DNA from: Alphaproteobacteria bacterium
GTDB taxonomy: Bacteria > Pseudomonadota > Alphaproteobacteria > RF32 > CAG-239
Assembly (NCBI GenBank): GCA_017470165.1
Contig: JAFUEX010000014.1
Location: 1 to 64,000, forward strand
Reading direction: 5' to 3'
DNA length: 64,000 nt
Shown here: piece after piece, positions 24,870-34,828 of the stretch
How the letters are laid out: each line of letters begins with the position of its first letter
Position numbering within the stretch: position 1 is the first letter of the stretch
Program-made: the position numbers and the translations under genes
Notes under the pieces: model-generated
Told to the model about the DNA's origin: nothing
Databases searched by the model: none
Seen by the model: only the letters and a program-made list of their open reading frames with translations

Positions 24870-27800
24870 TTAATCATATTCCCATTCCATATTAGTAATA
24901 CCGCTGCCATCAATTGACCATTCAAGGTGATTCCAATGAGCCTTGACGTATTGATCACCATAGCAATCGGCCTTGTCATCATCGCTCATACTCCAAGCAT
25001 TGTGGCTTATCCAATCTGCAGTGAACATACATTGGGGTAGTGCACCTTCGGTTTGCGATGGATGTTTATTTACACCTTCTCCCTGAGGGGTGCAAGAGGG
25101 ATAATAATGTCCATCGGATTTGTAAACGCGGCTGGATAATATCCAAGGCGTGCTTGTGTCACTATTCATCGAAGAAGTTATACGTTCCCAAGCCGGTACA
25201 TATCTTACTTTCGGAACGTTTGTACTAGCAGTTGGTGTACAAGAACCATCTCGGTAAAATATTTTCAGTTCTCCATCGTTTAAAAAGTATCTTCCCCCGC
25301 TTTTAAACATAACATACGCTGTCGTGCCCGTCCCACTGTCGGCACAATTCCCAGAATTATAGCTATAATCTGACATATCCGGCATACCATCTCTATACCG
25401 TAGATCGGTTGTGGACGTATTTGGCGCTGTACAATTGTTACTATCAGTTAAATAACAAAGAGTTTCATTGTTACTCTGATAATCTATATTATCGTCGTTT
25501 AATATCACATTTACTTGCTGAGCATCAAGACTTTTTTCTCCTGAGCCGTCATTATAACGGCATGTGCTCCCATTGCCGGTGGTGCAGATCAGAGAATATA
25601 CCACTTTAGCGGTTTGTTTGGTGCAAGTGCTCCAATAGGGGTTAGCACTATAGTTGTTGCCATGATTACCACCCCAAATTCCTTTGGAGCTGTGAGCAGT
25701 ATCTGTTGCCCCCAAACCGCTACAACTGCTTCTAAACCAAGGCGGACACTCACATCCGTTAGGATAGTAGTCTTCGTTGTCCAATGGGCAATTTATCGGA
25801 GTCCCTAAACCTCTAGCAGGAGGATCGCATTTGTAACCGGAGCAAGCGATAGAGCTGGAGAGGTTATTAGAAGCGGAGTTACGGCGATCGACGCAGGTAA
25901 GACCGGTAAGGTTGTAGGTAGAAGAGACTTCTTGATAGTAGTTTTCGAAAGCGGCGACGGTTGAGCTTTGAGTGTACCATTTACCATTAGGCGATAGGTT
26001 TGGGTCGCATTTACAGGTAGAGAAGAAGGTTTTAGTACTAGAGATATTGGCGACATAACTACCGGAGGAGTCTTGTGTATAATCGGTTTCGATAGAAGTG
26101 CAGACAGGGGAGGAGGAATCGCCGATGGTGTTGTCGAAGTAGGAACAATCGGAAAAGGAAGAGGAGCAAACACAAGCGGAGTAAAGGGTGGAGCCGCCCA
26201 TAGAAGAGGTGTTGGGAGACTGTTCGTTAATCCAAGAGCCGCCGGAGAAACAAACGCCATCACCGGATGGGGATTGACCATTACCGGTACAGGTTTGGAA
26301 ATTGGGCGGACAAGAGCAGTTTTGATAAAGTTTTTTCTGATCACCTAAGAGGCAATAATTGGAATCAGCATCGGCCGGCGGATTAAGGACAGTGTAAGTA
26401 CCGGTGTGGGAGCAAGGGGTAACGTAAGAGGCATTATTGCACTTACATTTTTTGAAGAAGGCGGATGCGGGATCGGTAGAGAGTGAAGCAGAAATATCAT
26501 TACCGGAGGCATCGAAGAAAGAGAAAGCAGGAGAGGTGTTGCAAGAGCCGGAAGAGGAATCGCCGATGGCATTGTGATATAAGAGATTGCCATCCTCATC
26601 GGTTTGGGAGTTATCGCAAGAATAAGAGAAGGATGCCTCGCAGCCGCAGGCTTTGTAGTAATTGATGCCGCCTGGGGTTGAGAAATGGCCGAGATAGATG
26701 GAGGCGGACTGGTTGGGATAGAGGATTTGAGTGGTACCGTATTGGTCGGTGATGATGGAGATGGGAGAAGAGGAGTTATTTTTGACGGTTTGGTAATCTA
26801 GACCGACCTGCCCTGAGGCGTTACAGAGTTTGGTATACCCCGCCGCTTGTACACATTGCTTGTAAAGTTTGGTGGTATTGAGGCCGTTTTGACAATAGTC
26901 GTTGACATCGTCGGGAACATAGGCGGGGCCTTTGGAGGCACAATCTTGAGTGTATTCATCCTGACATTTGCAGGAGGAATAGTAGGTGACCGGAGTTGTG
27001 GTGGCGGATGCGCCGCTGGCAGCTGCGGGGGTTGTGACCTCGGTAGAACAGGATAATCCTGAGCCGACTACGTTTTTGTAGATGTAGGAGGTGGCGTCAC
27101 TCGGGTCGGTCTCGTCCTCGCAAGTGAGGTTGTAATTGGCTTTGCAAGAGCAGGATTTGTAATAAGTCTCACCCGAAGAGGTGACACAATAGTCAGCATA
27201 GGAGGTTACAGGAGCCGGTGTTTCGGCATCGCTGTTGCACAGGCTGGTATAAACCGAAGTGTCGCAAGAGCAAAGCGGCCACCATTGCGGGTCTAAGGTC
27301 GGCTGAACCGATGCAGGGGCAGTTGAGGCCTCAGGGTGAGTGTCATCACCAAGAAAATCAGTGTCGGCGGGGTCGCAAGGAATGCCCTGCCCGACCGAAT
27401 TGTGACCGCAGCGCTGATAGCCGGTAGCGCCGCATTTGCACTGAGTGTAGTACTTGGCATCGCTCTCGCTGATTTGGCAATAGTCATCCTCGCTGACCGG
27501 CAACATTCCAGGGGCAGCGCAGGTGTTGTTATACTCAGTCTCGCAGTTGCAATACTGCCAATAGGTTTTGGAGTCAATCTCCGAGAGGCAGGAGGCGCCG
27601 CTGCCCACCGCATTGTGATCGGAGCAGACTGTATAGGTAGCGGGGCAAGTGCAGCGCTGATAAATGGTCATTCCGGCGGTATAGGCCACGCTGTCGACAT
27701 CTTGTGTGCCAATCAGCGAGCTGCCGCTGGGGATGAGACATTTGAGATAATTGTCGCCGACATAGCCGATGCGGTTGCCGGTGGTGCAGGCTTTGTATGC

Positions 27801-30800
27801 CGCCGGACAAGAACACTGCGAATATAAGGTTATGCCGGACGAGGTTTTGCAACTGGTGGCATTGGGGTCGGGGATTTGCCCCTCGTCACCGCACTGCTCA
27901 TAGCTGTCGGGACATGAGCAATATTCCCAAACCGTGTGGCCGCTTAAGGTGCTGTCAATGCTGTCATAAATGCAGCTGCCGCCGGCGGTGTCGCCGGTAG
28001 CGGGAGACGAACAGGTTACATATTCCGAAGGGCAAGTGCAATCTTTGTAATATTTGGTGCCGTCTTCCTCAAGCTGGCAATAGTCATCGTCACTGTCGCC
28101 GACGCCGCTTTGGTTGGCGCCGGAGCAGGTGCGGTTGTACTCAGACTTGCAATGACAGGCGGTGAAACGGACAAAGTCGCCATTGGAATCCTGACAGCCC
28201 TCAGCGGCATAGCCGGTTTGACCGACGGCGTCACAAGTGTACTGATATTCTGCCGTGCACGAGATGGCATCCGAACACTCGTAAATCTTTTGGCCGCAAC
28301 CGTCGTCACGCCAAACGCCGGTCGGCTCATAGCCATCGGGGCAGCCGAAATAACTGTCTGCCCAATGCTCGGGCAGCGGGTCGGGTGTGCAGATGCAGGA
28401 CTGATATTTTCCGTTGCAGGCCTCGCCGTCGCCGGTTTCGCGCTCGCCGGTGCAGGATTTGTTGTACGACGGGTCGCACGAGCAATAAGGATAGAGGTCT
28501 ATCGAAGTAATGGTGATGTCGCCAGCGGCATCGGTGGGCAAATTCTCGCTCAGCCACTTGGATTTGAGGTAGGGCGAAGAGTTGACATTGCTGAGGTCTT
28601 GTTTGCAGGCGCCGCCGGCCAATATGCCGCCGGAACAATTGTAATAATGATGAGAATAGGCCTGCGGACAAGCGCACTCGGCCCAACGTTTCTGCCCCTT
28701 GTAGAGGACATAATCGCCGCTCAAATCGTGGCGAACCGCGCAGGCAATGGCGCCATTCTTGGAGGTGGTGGCATATTTGAACTCGTCCAAATCATAAAAA
28801 CAGTTGTAGCTCGGATGATTGGACTGTGCGGCCGAACTACCGGCAGCCGGGAGACACAACTGCACCGAGGCGGCTTTGCCATAGGTCGAATAGCAGGCAT
28901 TGGGCGTGTCAACAGTGTAAATCTTGAAACTATCTGACGGGGTGCGCATAACCTCGGCGCCGGTGTAGTCGATGGTGTAGACCGACTGGCCGCAGATGCC
29001 GCTTTGCGATGCAGCTTTGCAATGTTTGAGCGGGGCATTGTTGTTGGCCTCGTAACGCATGGTGACCGACGAATTGCGCCCGTAGACACACCAAGAAGTC
29101 GCCGCATTGGACGATGGTGAGCAGACGTTTTGATAAACATCCGAATCGCAAGTTATCAACCATTTTATTGTGGCGGCAGTGTCGTCAGTGCCGAGATAAT
29201 TGCACTGCGAAATCTCTACGCCGGAGCCGTATTTGCCCTTAAGATAGGCGGCGGTGATGCCGTTGTAATTCTCCAAAGCGACGGTTTGGCTTTCGGGCGG
29301 GCAAACATTGGCGGCCTCACCATCAGAATCGGTGGTGATGAGAGCATAAGTTTTGAATTTGGGACCGTTGGCGTCGTTATCGGCACTGCACGAGCCGTCA
29401 TCGGCCACACCGGCATAATGGTCGTAGTCGCAGTCGGTGGTGATGCCGTTGGTGGCGCACCACTGCGCCAAGGTGACATAATCACTTTGGCAGATGCAGG
29501 CCGAACAATATTTGTCGCCGGCACAAGTATACTCGCCGGTGGCGCCGGAACAGGTGGCATTGTCAGCTAAACAGACTGTCTCCGAAGTGACGGATGCTTT
29601 ATTGCCGCAAACCGCAAAATAACGCGTGGCATAAACGGAATTGTCATAACATTTTTCTACCCCGAGAAGCGCATTCGAATCGGCGGCAGCATAGGTGGTC
29701 TGCAACGGCGAGATGTAGTAATATACGTTGTCATAGCCCTCGTAGCGATCGCGCAGATAATCACAATCATAAATAAAATGGAACCCCTGACAATACGGTC
29801 TTATCTCGTTGCCCTCCGGCACACTCGGGTCGTTGTAGGGCAATGAAGAGGACGAACAATTGATGGCACACTCTTCCACAGCGAGGTAAGGATTGCTATA
29901 GTTGCGCAGATAATGAGGCATATAGTTATAGTAGCGCGAGAGCAGATAATCGGCACAGCCTTTCTCGTCATAAGAAGTTCCGGCGCACAAATCTTCGTTA
30001 TGCGCACTCAAGGCTGAATAAGTGCGCGAGGTGGTGTGCGCACTGCCGGTGTAGATGCCGCTGTCCCAAAGGCTGGGTGCCGACGAACAACTGCTCAAAT
30101 AGCTGAGTTTATCCTCGTACTCCTGCTGACTGACACCCTGTGCATCATAAACGCAAGCGGTGATGTAGGTCTCTTTGGCCGGTGTGCCTTGACCGGGGCG
30201 GATACAATTGATGCCGTTGGTTCCGCCGACAATTTCCAAACCGGTGCTTGAGACAGCACAATGCATTGAAGGAAATGCTTTGGAGTAATAATTGGTGGTA
30301 AGTGCATAATAAAAAGACGCCGGAGATGAGTTGTTTAACATAATCGGGCAATAGTAAACCGGAATTTGGGGATAAAACCAGTTGTCACTACCGGCAACAA
30401 ATCCGGGGGCCATCTGAGTCCCTCCGACAACCGCATATCCTTTGGCGCGGGCATAGCCGAGAAAATTAAAGGAAGAATGATAAGGAAACACATCGCCGTC
30501 GCAAAGCTCAATATCCTCGGGAGCCGACATTTGATTGCAGGCGCAAGTGAAACTGTTGGCGCCCATTGAGGTGCTGCCGGTAGAAGAATAAACACAATCA
30601 ACCGGTGAATTATCGCAGTTAACATAACCGTAGTTGAGCGCACAATCATAAGGCGAGGAGGCGGCACCTGCGTAATAAGGGCCGGAGAGAGGAACGGGAG
30701 TGGCAAGCTCCGATAAATCAAGTTCGTCTTGCGTGTTGTCGGACGCTGCAGCCTGCACGGCATAGCGCGTATTATTAATCAGTGTAATGGCAGCCTTGGA

Positions 30801-30866
30801 GCTGCCATAACCGACAAAAACACTCAAAACAGCCGCAATAGCCGCTAATTGATTTATCTTCCGCAT
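24870..30866 (-). CDS. Giant cysteine-rich repeat secreted protein
   Basis: The 1998-residue protein begins with a signal peptide (MRKINQLAAIAAVLSVFVGY, cleavage near SSKAA). I start at the ATG at 30866 because GGGGA precedes it and a clean signal peptide results. Most of the chain is a string of irregular ~40-55 residue modules with paired cysteines, of the pattern C-x-C-P-x2-Y-x3-C followed by a glycine-rich turn, two or more further Cys and an aromatic Y-Q-C or Y-W-Q-Y-C. They are densest from ~850 to 1650. The last ~250 residues have fewer Cys. I see no enzyme domain or membrane anchor. It is probably a disulphide-stabilised surface or matrix protein. The gene cut by the right window edge looks related. 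No family name is assigned. Confidence 0.85.
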   Translation of the reverse strand: MRKINQLAAIAAVLSVFVGYGSSKAAITLINNTRYAVQAAASDNTQDELDLSELATPVPLSGPYYAGAASSPYDCALNYGYVNCDNSPVDCVYSSTGSTSMGANSFTCACNQMSAPEDIELCDGDVFPYHSSFNFLGYARAKGYAVVGGTQMAPGFVAGSDNWFYPQIPVYYCPIMLNNSSPASFYYALTTNYYSKAFPSMHCAVSSTGLEIVGGTNGINCIRPGQGTPAKETYITACVYDAQGVSQQEYEDKLSYLSSCSSAPSLWDSGIYTGSAHTTSRTYSALSAHNEDLCAGTSYDEKGCADYLLSRYYNYMPHYLRNYSNPYLAVEECAINCSSSSLPYNDPSVPEGNEIRPYCQGFHFIYDCDYLRDRYEGYDNVYYYISPLQTTYAAADSNALLGVEKCYDNSVYATRYFAVCGNKASVTSETVCLADNATCSGATGEYTCAGDKYCSACICQSDYVTLAQWCATNGITTDCDYDHYAGVADDGSCSADNDANGPKFKTYALITTDSDGEAANVCPPESQTVALENYNGITAAYLKGKYGSGVEISQCNYLGTDDTAATIKWLITCDSDVYQNVCSPSSNAATSWCVYGRNSSVTMRYEANNNAPLKHCKAASQSGICGQSVYTIDYTGAEVMRTPSDSFKIYTVDTPNACYSTYGKAASVQLCLPAAGSSAAQSNHPSYNCFYDLDEFKYATTSKNGAIACAVRHDLSGDYVLYKGQKRWAECACPQAYSHHYYNCSGGILAGGACKQDLSNVNSSPYLKSKWLSENLPTDAAGDITITSIDLYPYCSCDPSYNKSCTGERETGDGEACNGKYQSCICTPDPLPEHWADSYFGCPDGYEPTGVWRDDGCGQKIYECSDAISCTAEYQYTCDAVGQTGYAAEGCQDSNGDFVRFTACHCKSEYNRTCSGANQSGVGDSDDDYCQLEEDGTKYYKDCTCPSEYVTCSSPATGDTAGGSCIYDSIDSTLSGHTVWEYCSCPDSYEQCGDEGQIPDPNATSCKTSSGITLYSQCSCPAAYKACTTGNRIGYVGDNYLKCLIPSGSSLIGTQDVDSVAYTAGMTIYQRCTCPATYTVCSDHNAVGSGASCLSEIDSKTYWQYCNCETEYNNTCAAPGMLPVSEDDYCQISESDAKYYTQCKCGATGYQRCGHNSVGQGIPCDPADTDFLGDDTHPEASTAPASVQPTLDPQWWPLCSCDTSVYTSLCNSDAETPAPVTSYADYCVTSSGETYYKSCSCKANYNLTCEDETDPSDATSYIYKNVVGSGLSCSTEVTTPAAASGASATTTPVTYYSSCKCQDEYTQDCASKGPAYVPDDVNDYCQNGLNTTKLYKQCVQAAGYTKLCNASGQVGLDYQTVKNNSSSPISIITDQYGTTQILYPNQSASIYLGHFSTPGGINYYKACGCEASFSYSCDNSQTDEDGNLLYHNAIGDSSSGSCNTSPAFSFFDASGNDISASLSTDPASAFFKKCKCNNASYVTPCSHTGTYTVLNPPADADSNYCLLGDQKKLYQNCSCPPNFQTCTGNGQSPSGDGVCFSGGSWINEQSPNTSSMGGSTLYSACVCSSSFSDCSYFDNTIGDSSSPVCTSIETDYTQDSSGSYVANISSTKTFFSTCKCDPNLSPNGKWYTQSSTVAAFENYYQEVSSTYNLTGLTCVDRRNSASNNLSSSIACSGYKCDPPARGLGTPINCPLDNEDYYPNGCECPPWFRSSCSGLGATDTAHSSKGIWGGNHGNNYSANPYWSTCTKQTAKVVYSLICTTGNGSTCRYNDGSGEKSLDAQQVNVILNDDNIDYQSNNETLCYLTDSNNCTAPNTSTTDLRYRDGMPDMSDYSYNSGNCADSGTGTTAYVMFKSGGRYFLNDGELKIFYRDGSCTPTASTNVPKVRYVPAWERITSSMNSDTSTPWILSSRVYKSDGHYYPSCTPQGEGVNKHPSQTEGALPQCMFTADWISHNAWSMSDDDKADCYGDQYVKAHWNHLEWSIDGSGITNMEWEYD

Positions 30867-30961
30867 TGATTCCCCAATCAATATATACAATCATCCGTAC
30901 GTTATAATACACATTATCCGAAGATTTGCAAGATTTTTTTGAGGATGTTCGGCGAAAAAAT

Positions 30962-30990
30962 TTGACTTTCCGGAAGACTGATGATTATGC
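30962..30990 (+). promoter_or_regulatory. Candidate promoter of the nitroreductase gene
   Basis: TTGACT (30962) and TTATGC (30985) are 17 bases apart, 41 bases before the start codon. Confidence 0.4.
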
Positions 30991-31031
30991 TGGAGGCGGT
31001 TTAACATTATTTTTTTTGAGGAGAAAGTGAG

Positions 31032-31634
31032 ATGAAAAAATGGTGCCTTGGTGCGCTGATGATGGCGACAGCTGCTGTGAATGCAAAGGCCGCGGATATT
31101 GCCCTGCCCTCGCCCAATACCGCAGGAGGAGGCGCGCTGATGGAGGTGATTGGCGCAAGAAGATCGCAGCGGAATTTTGATGCAAAACGCAATTTGAGCG
31201 AGCAGGATTTGGCTGATTTGCTGTGGGCAACTTGGGGAATATCCTCGGATAAGGGGCTCAGAGTGGTGCCGACAGCGCGGAATTTGCAAAATATCGACCT
31301 TTATGTGCTGCGGGCGGACGGAGTTTATTTGTATGAGGCCAAAGGTAATACGCTAAAGCAGCTTACCAATCGTGATTTGCGCTCACTGATGCTCAAAGGG
31401 CAACAGTTTGCTTTTGATGCGCCGGTGCACTTGCTGTTTGTGACCGATGATGCGAGGTTTGGCGATTTTCATGCCGGTTCGATGTATCAAAATGCCGGAT
31501 TGTTTTGCGCAGACCGAGGGTTGAGCTGTGTGGTGCGGGCGATGTATGACGCAGATGAGCTGAAAAAGGAAATGGGGCTTATCGGCGAAAACAAAGTCGT
31601 GATGAGTATGGCAATAGGCTATCCGGCAAAATAA
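31032..31634 (+). CDS. Secreted SagB-type nitroreductase-fold protein
   Basis: The 200-residue protein has a signal peptide (cleavage near VNAKA, ~20), then a nitroreductase/SagB-type oxidoreductase fold. The signs are the RRSQRNFDAKRNLSEQDLADLLWATWG opening, VVPTARNLQNIDLYV, and AGSMYQNAGLFCADRGLSCVV before the closing IGYPAK. The family binds FMN and oxidises or reduces small molecules or peptide azolines. Export to the periplasm is the unusual part, since FMN would have to be available there. GAGGAG precedes the ATG. It is divergent from the giant cysteine-rich gene across 165 bases. Confidence 0.82.
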   Translation: MKKWCLGALMMATAAVNAKAADIALPSPNTAGGGALMEVIGARRSQRNFDAKRNLSEQDLADLLWATWGISSDKGLRVVPTARNLQNIDLYVLRADGVYLYEAKGNTLKQLTNRDLRSLMLKGQQFAFDAPVHLLFVTDDARFGDFHAGSMYQNAGLFCADRGLSCVVRAMYDADELKKEMGLIGENKVVMSMAIGYPAK

Positions 31635-31650
31635 GCAGCGCCATCCGAAT

Positions 31651-31689
31651 AAAAAACGGCAGGCTCAATGCAATGGCTTGCCGTTTTTT
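31651..31689. terminator. Bidirectional terminator between nitroreductase and RND genes
   Basis: AAAAAACGGCAGGC pairs with GCTTGCCGTTTTTT (14 bp with one G-U) around an 11-base loop. Six T follow on either strand. It can end both convergent units. Confidence 0.9.
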
Positions 31690-31719
31690 GTGATTTGCAG
31701 ATAACACTGCACTGAGAGG

Positions 31720-34700
31720 TTAATTACCGGAACGGATGCGATGTACCCGCTCATAAAGCCCCTCAAAGAGGATATAGAGCAGCGGAATGACCAGCAGCCC
31801 CAAAGCTGTTCCCAACAACATTCCATAGAACACCGGCACGCCGATAGCCACGCGCGAAGCAGCGCCGGCACCGGTGGCGACAATCATCGGGAACACGCCC
31901 AAGATAAAGGTGAAAGCTGTCATCAACACTGCACGGAAACGCTCTTTGGTGGCAACCATGGCCGACTTGACCAAAGTGGCGCCCTTAGCGTGCTCTTCTT
32001 TGGCAAACTCTACCACCAAAATGGCGTTTTTGGCGGCCAAACCCACCAATAAGATGAGCCCCAACTGCGCATAAATACTCAGCGGCTGACCGGCAAAAAA
32101 CAGACCGGCGAGCGCACCCAGCATTGCCACGGCAACCGAGGTGAGCACCGGAAGCGGAGTAATCCAGCTCTCGTATTGAGCCACCAAGAACAAATAACCA
32201 AACAAAATGGCCAAGGCAAGCAAGTATCCGATTTGCCCTTGCGAGTGCTTTTCCTGATAAGAAATGCTGGACCATTCATAGCCAAAACCTTCGGGCATTT
32301 GGGCAGCCAATTTTTCGACCGCGGTCATCGCCTCACCGGTGCTCACTGTCGGATTTTGCACGGCGGTGATGGTGGCCGAAGGATACTGATTGTAGCGGCT
32401 GACCACCCGAGGAGAGAGAACTTTGCTCAAACGGATAACGCTGCTCAAAGGCACCATTTCGCCATCGTTGTTTTGCACGTGAAGGTTGTTAATCGAATCT
32501 ATGTCTTTGCGGTTTTTCCAATCGGCCTGAACCATAACCTTGTTAACCTGAGTGCCGAAGTTTACATCATTGATGTAGGCCGAGCCGAGGTAATACTGCA
32601 AGGTGGAGAAAATCGAGCCGATGCTGACCTTCATACTCTCGGCCTTAACACGGTCGATATCTACAAAAATATTAGGCGTCTTGGCGGTGTAGGTGGTATA
32701 GGCATAGGCAACCTCGGGTGCGGCATTAATCTTGGCTAACATAGACATTAAGGCCTGTTCGATTGCTTGCGGGTCGTCGGTATCAAGCGACTGCAATCTG
32801 AAGTCCATACCGCCGCTCATGCCCAAGCCCATAATTGCCGGCATTTCAAAAAGCTGAATATCGGCATCGGGATACTGCGACAATTCGGCACGCAGCCGGT
32901 TCAATATCTTGGTAGAGTGCTGCTCCGAATTGCGTTTGTTCCACGGCTCTAGCACAATAATCAACATAGCGACATTTTCACCGGTGCCGCCAATCATACT
33001 GATACCGGTAATGGTCATGGTGGCCTTAACACCGGCTTCCTGACGGATAATCGGGGTTATCTTGTCGATAAAGGCCTGCGTGCGCTCGCGCGAGGCACCT
33101 TCCGGCAACTGCACATTGCCCATTATCACGCCTTGGTCTTCGGAAGGAATAAAAGAAGTCTGACTGATGCGCAAGATGCCGCCGATTACCAACAGGGCTA
33201 AAGCATATACCACGGCGACCACGGCGATTTTGCGGCCGAAAATGCCGACAATGCCGACATAGGTGTCGCGGCTTTTGTTAAGGATTGTGTTAAACCATTT
33301 TAAGGGGCCTTTGGTGACCGGTTTTAATGGACGCAGCAAGGTAGCGCACAAAGCCGGTGATAAGGTCAGCGCGTTCACCGAGGAGAAGAACACCGCCAAC
33401 GAAATCGACACGGCAAATTGCTGATAAATCTTGCCGGTGATGCCGCCCATAAACCCGACCGGCACAAAAATCGCCAGCAATACCAAGGTGGTGGCAACAA
33501 TAGCCGATGACACCTCGCTCATGGCTTTAATGGCGGCTTCTTTGGGTGATAATTGCTCGTTTTCCATCAAGGTGAGCACGCGCTCAACCACCACAATCGC
33601 ATCATCGACCACCAAGCCTATCGCCAGCACCAGACCGAATAAGGTCAACATATTGAGGCTATAACCCAAAACCAACATTACGGCAAAAGTGGCCAGCAAA
33701 GATACCGGAATGGTAATTGAGGGCACCAAAGTCGAGCGCCAATCCTGCAAAAACATATAGCAAACCAACACCACAAGAGCAAAAGTCAACACCAAGGTGA
33801 ACACCACTTCTTCGATAGAGGCAGAGATATATTCGGTGGAATCATAACCGATAAGATAGTCAACCCCTTGAGGGAAGTTGGCCTTGAGGCGCTTGAGCTC
33901 TTGCTTTAGGTTTTTCATAGCATCCAGCGCATTGGCTCCGGTAAGCTGATTGACGGCAATGGCAACATTGGGAACGCCGTTGTAACGCGATGTAGCACGA
34001 TAAGACTCCTCGCCAATCTCTATGCGGGCGATGTCTTTGAGCTGCACCAAACCGCCGGCCTCGGCACGACGCACGATAATGTTTTTAAAATCTTCAACCT
34101 CGTTGACACGACCTTGGGTCTGCAGCGAATAAACCATTTGCTGTTTGCCGTCACCTGGCATAGCGCCGATTTTGCCCAAAGAGGGCTGATAGTTTTGCCC
34201 CTGAATGGCCGCGGTGATGGTTTCAATCGGCAATTTCAAGGCGGCGATTTTGTCGGCATCAAGCCAAACGCGCATACTCAAACGGGCGGAATAAACATTG
34301 ACCTCACCGACGCCGTTGACACGAGTGAGCGAGTTTTTGATATTGTTTTGCACATAGTCGCTGAGCTCGCTGTTGGTCCAGCTGTTGTCGGGAGAAAACA
34401 CCGAAACAAACCCCAAAATATTTGAGGAGCGGCGCATAACCCGCAAACCTTGGCGCTGCACCTCGGTCGGCAACTGGGACAAGGCCTGCTGAATGCGGTT
34501 TTGCACCTTGACCTGAGCCATATCGGAATCAGTTCCGGCTTTGAAGGTGACGGTGAGACGATAGGACGAATCCTCGGAGGATGAATCCATATATATCATA
34601 TCCTCCACACCGTTAATCTGCTCTTCCAGCGGGATACCGATGGTGCGGGCAACCACCTCGGCCGATGCTCCGGGGTATGTGGCCGAGACCACAATCTCGG

Positions 34701-34824
34701 GAGGGGTGATTTCCGGATACAAAGCTATAGGCAGCGAAAATACCGAAATCAATCCGGCAATCGACATCACGATGGAAATTACAATCGCAAAACGCGGACG
34801 CTCAATAAATATGCGCGAAAACAT
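31720..34824 (-). CDS. RND multidrug efflux transporter (AcrB/MexB-like)
   Basis: The 1034-residue inner-membrane pump has the normal length and topology: the first helix at ~10-30, a large periplasmic domain, a six-helix block, and a second such repeat. The proton-relay aspartates are in GLVVDDAIVVVERV (~405). The chain begins MFSRIFIERPRFA as in the hydrophobe/amphiphile efflux family. The start is the ATG at 34824, with AAGGAGG overlapping the end of the upstream adaptor gene at a rather long 12-base spacing. It forms the trimeric pump of a tripartite system. No outer-membrane TolC-type gene is adjacent. Confidence 0.95.
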   Translation of the reverse strand: MFSRIFIERPRFAIVISIVMSIAGLISVFSLPIALYPEITPPEIVVSATYPGASAEVVARTIGIPLEEQINGVEDMIYMDSSSEDSSYRLTVTFKAGTDSDMAQVKVQNRIQQALSQLPTEVQRQGLRVMRRSSNILGFVSVFSPDNSWTNSELSDYVQNNIKNSLTRVNGVGEVNVYSARLSMRVWLDADKIAALKLPIETITAAIQGQNYQPSLGKIGAMPGDGKQQMVYSLQTQGRVNEVEDFKNIIVRRAEAGGLVQLKDIARIEIGEESYRATSRYNGVPNVAIAVNQLTGANALDAMKNLKQELKRLKANFPQGVDYLIGYDSTEYISASIEEVVFTLVLTFALVVLVCYMFLQDWRSTLVPSITIPVSLLATFAVMLVLGYSLNMLTLFGLVLAIGLVVDDAIVVVERVLTLMENEQLSPKEAAIKAMSEVSSAIVATTLVLLAIFVPVGFMGGITGKIYQQFAVSISLAVFFSSVNALTLSPALCATLLRPLKPVTKGPLKWFNTILNKSRDTYVGIVGIFGRKIAVVAVVYALALLVIGGILRISQTSFIPSEDQGVIMGNVQLPEGASRERTQAFIDKITPIIRQEAGVKATMTITGISMIGGTGENVAMLIIVLEPWNKRNSEQHSTKILNRLRAELSQYPDADIQLFEMPAIMGLGMSGGMDFRLQSLDTDDPQAIEQALMSMLAKINAAPEVAYAYTTYTAKTPNIFVDIDRVKAESMKVSIGSIFSTLQYYLGSAYINDVNFGTQVNKVMVQADWKNRKDIDSINNLHVQNNDGEMVPLSSVIRLSKVLSPRVVSRYNQYPSATITAVQNPTVSTGEAMTAVEKLAAQMPEGFGYEWSSISYQEKHSQGQIGYLLALAILFGYLFLVAQYESWITPLPVLTSVAVAMLGALAGLFFAGQPLSIYAQLGLILLVGLAAKNAILVVEFAKEEHAKGATLVKSAMVATKERFRAVLMTAFTFILGVFPMIVATGAGAASRVAIGVPVFYGMLLGTALGLLVIPLLYILFEGLYERVHRIRSGN

Positions 34825-34828
34825 CTGA

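Noticed and set aside
28110-28937. 275-codon plus-strand frame opposite the giant cysteine-rich gene
   Set aside because: Its Val/Gly/Ala-rich composition is the shadow of repeated codons on the coding strand.
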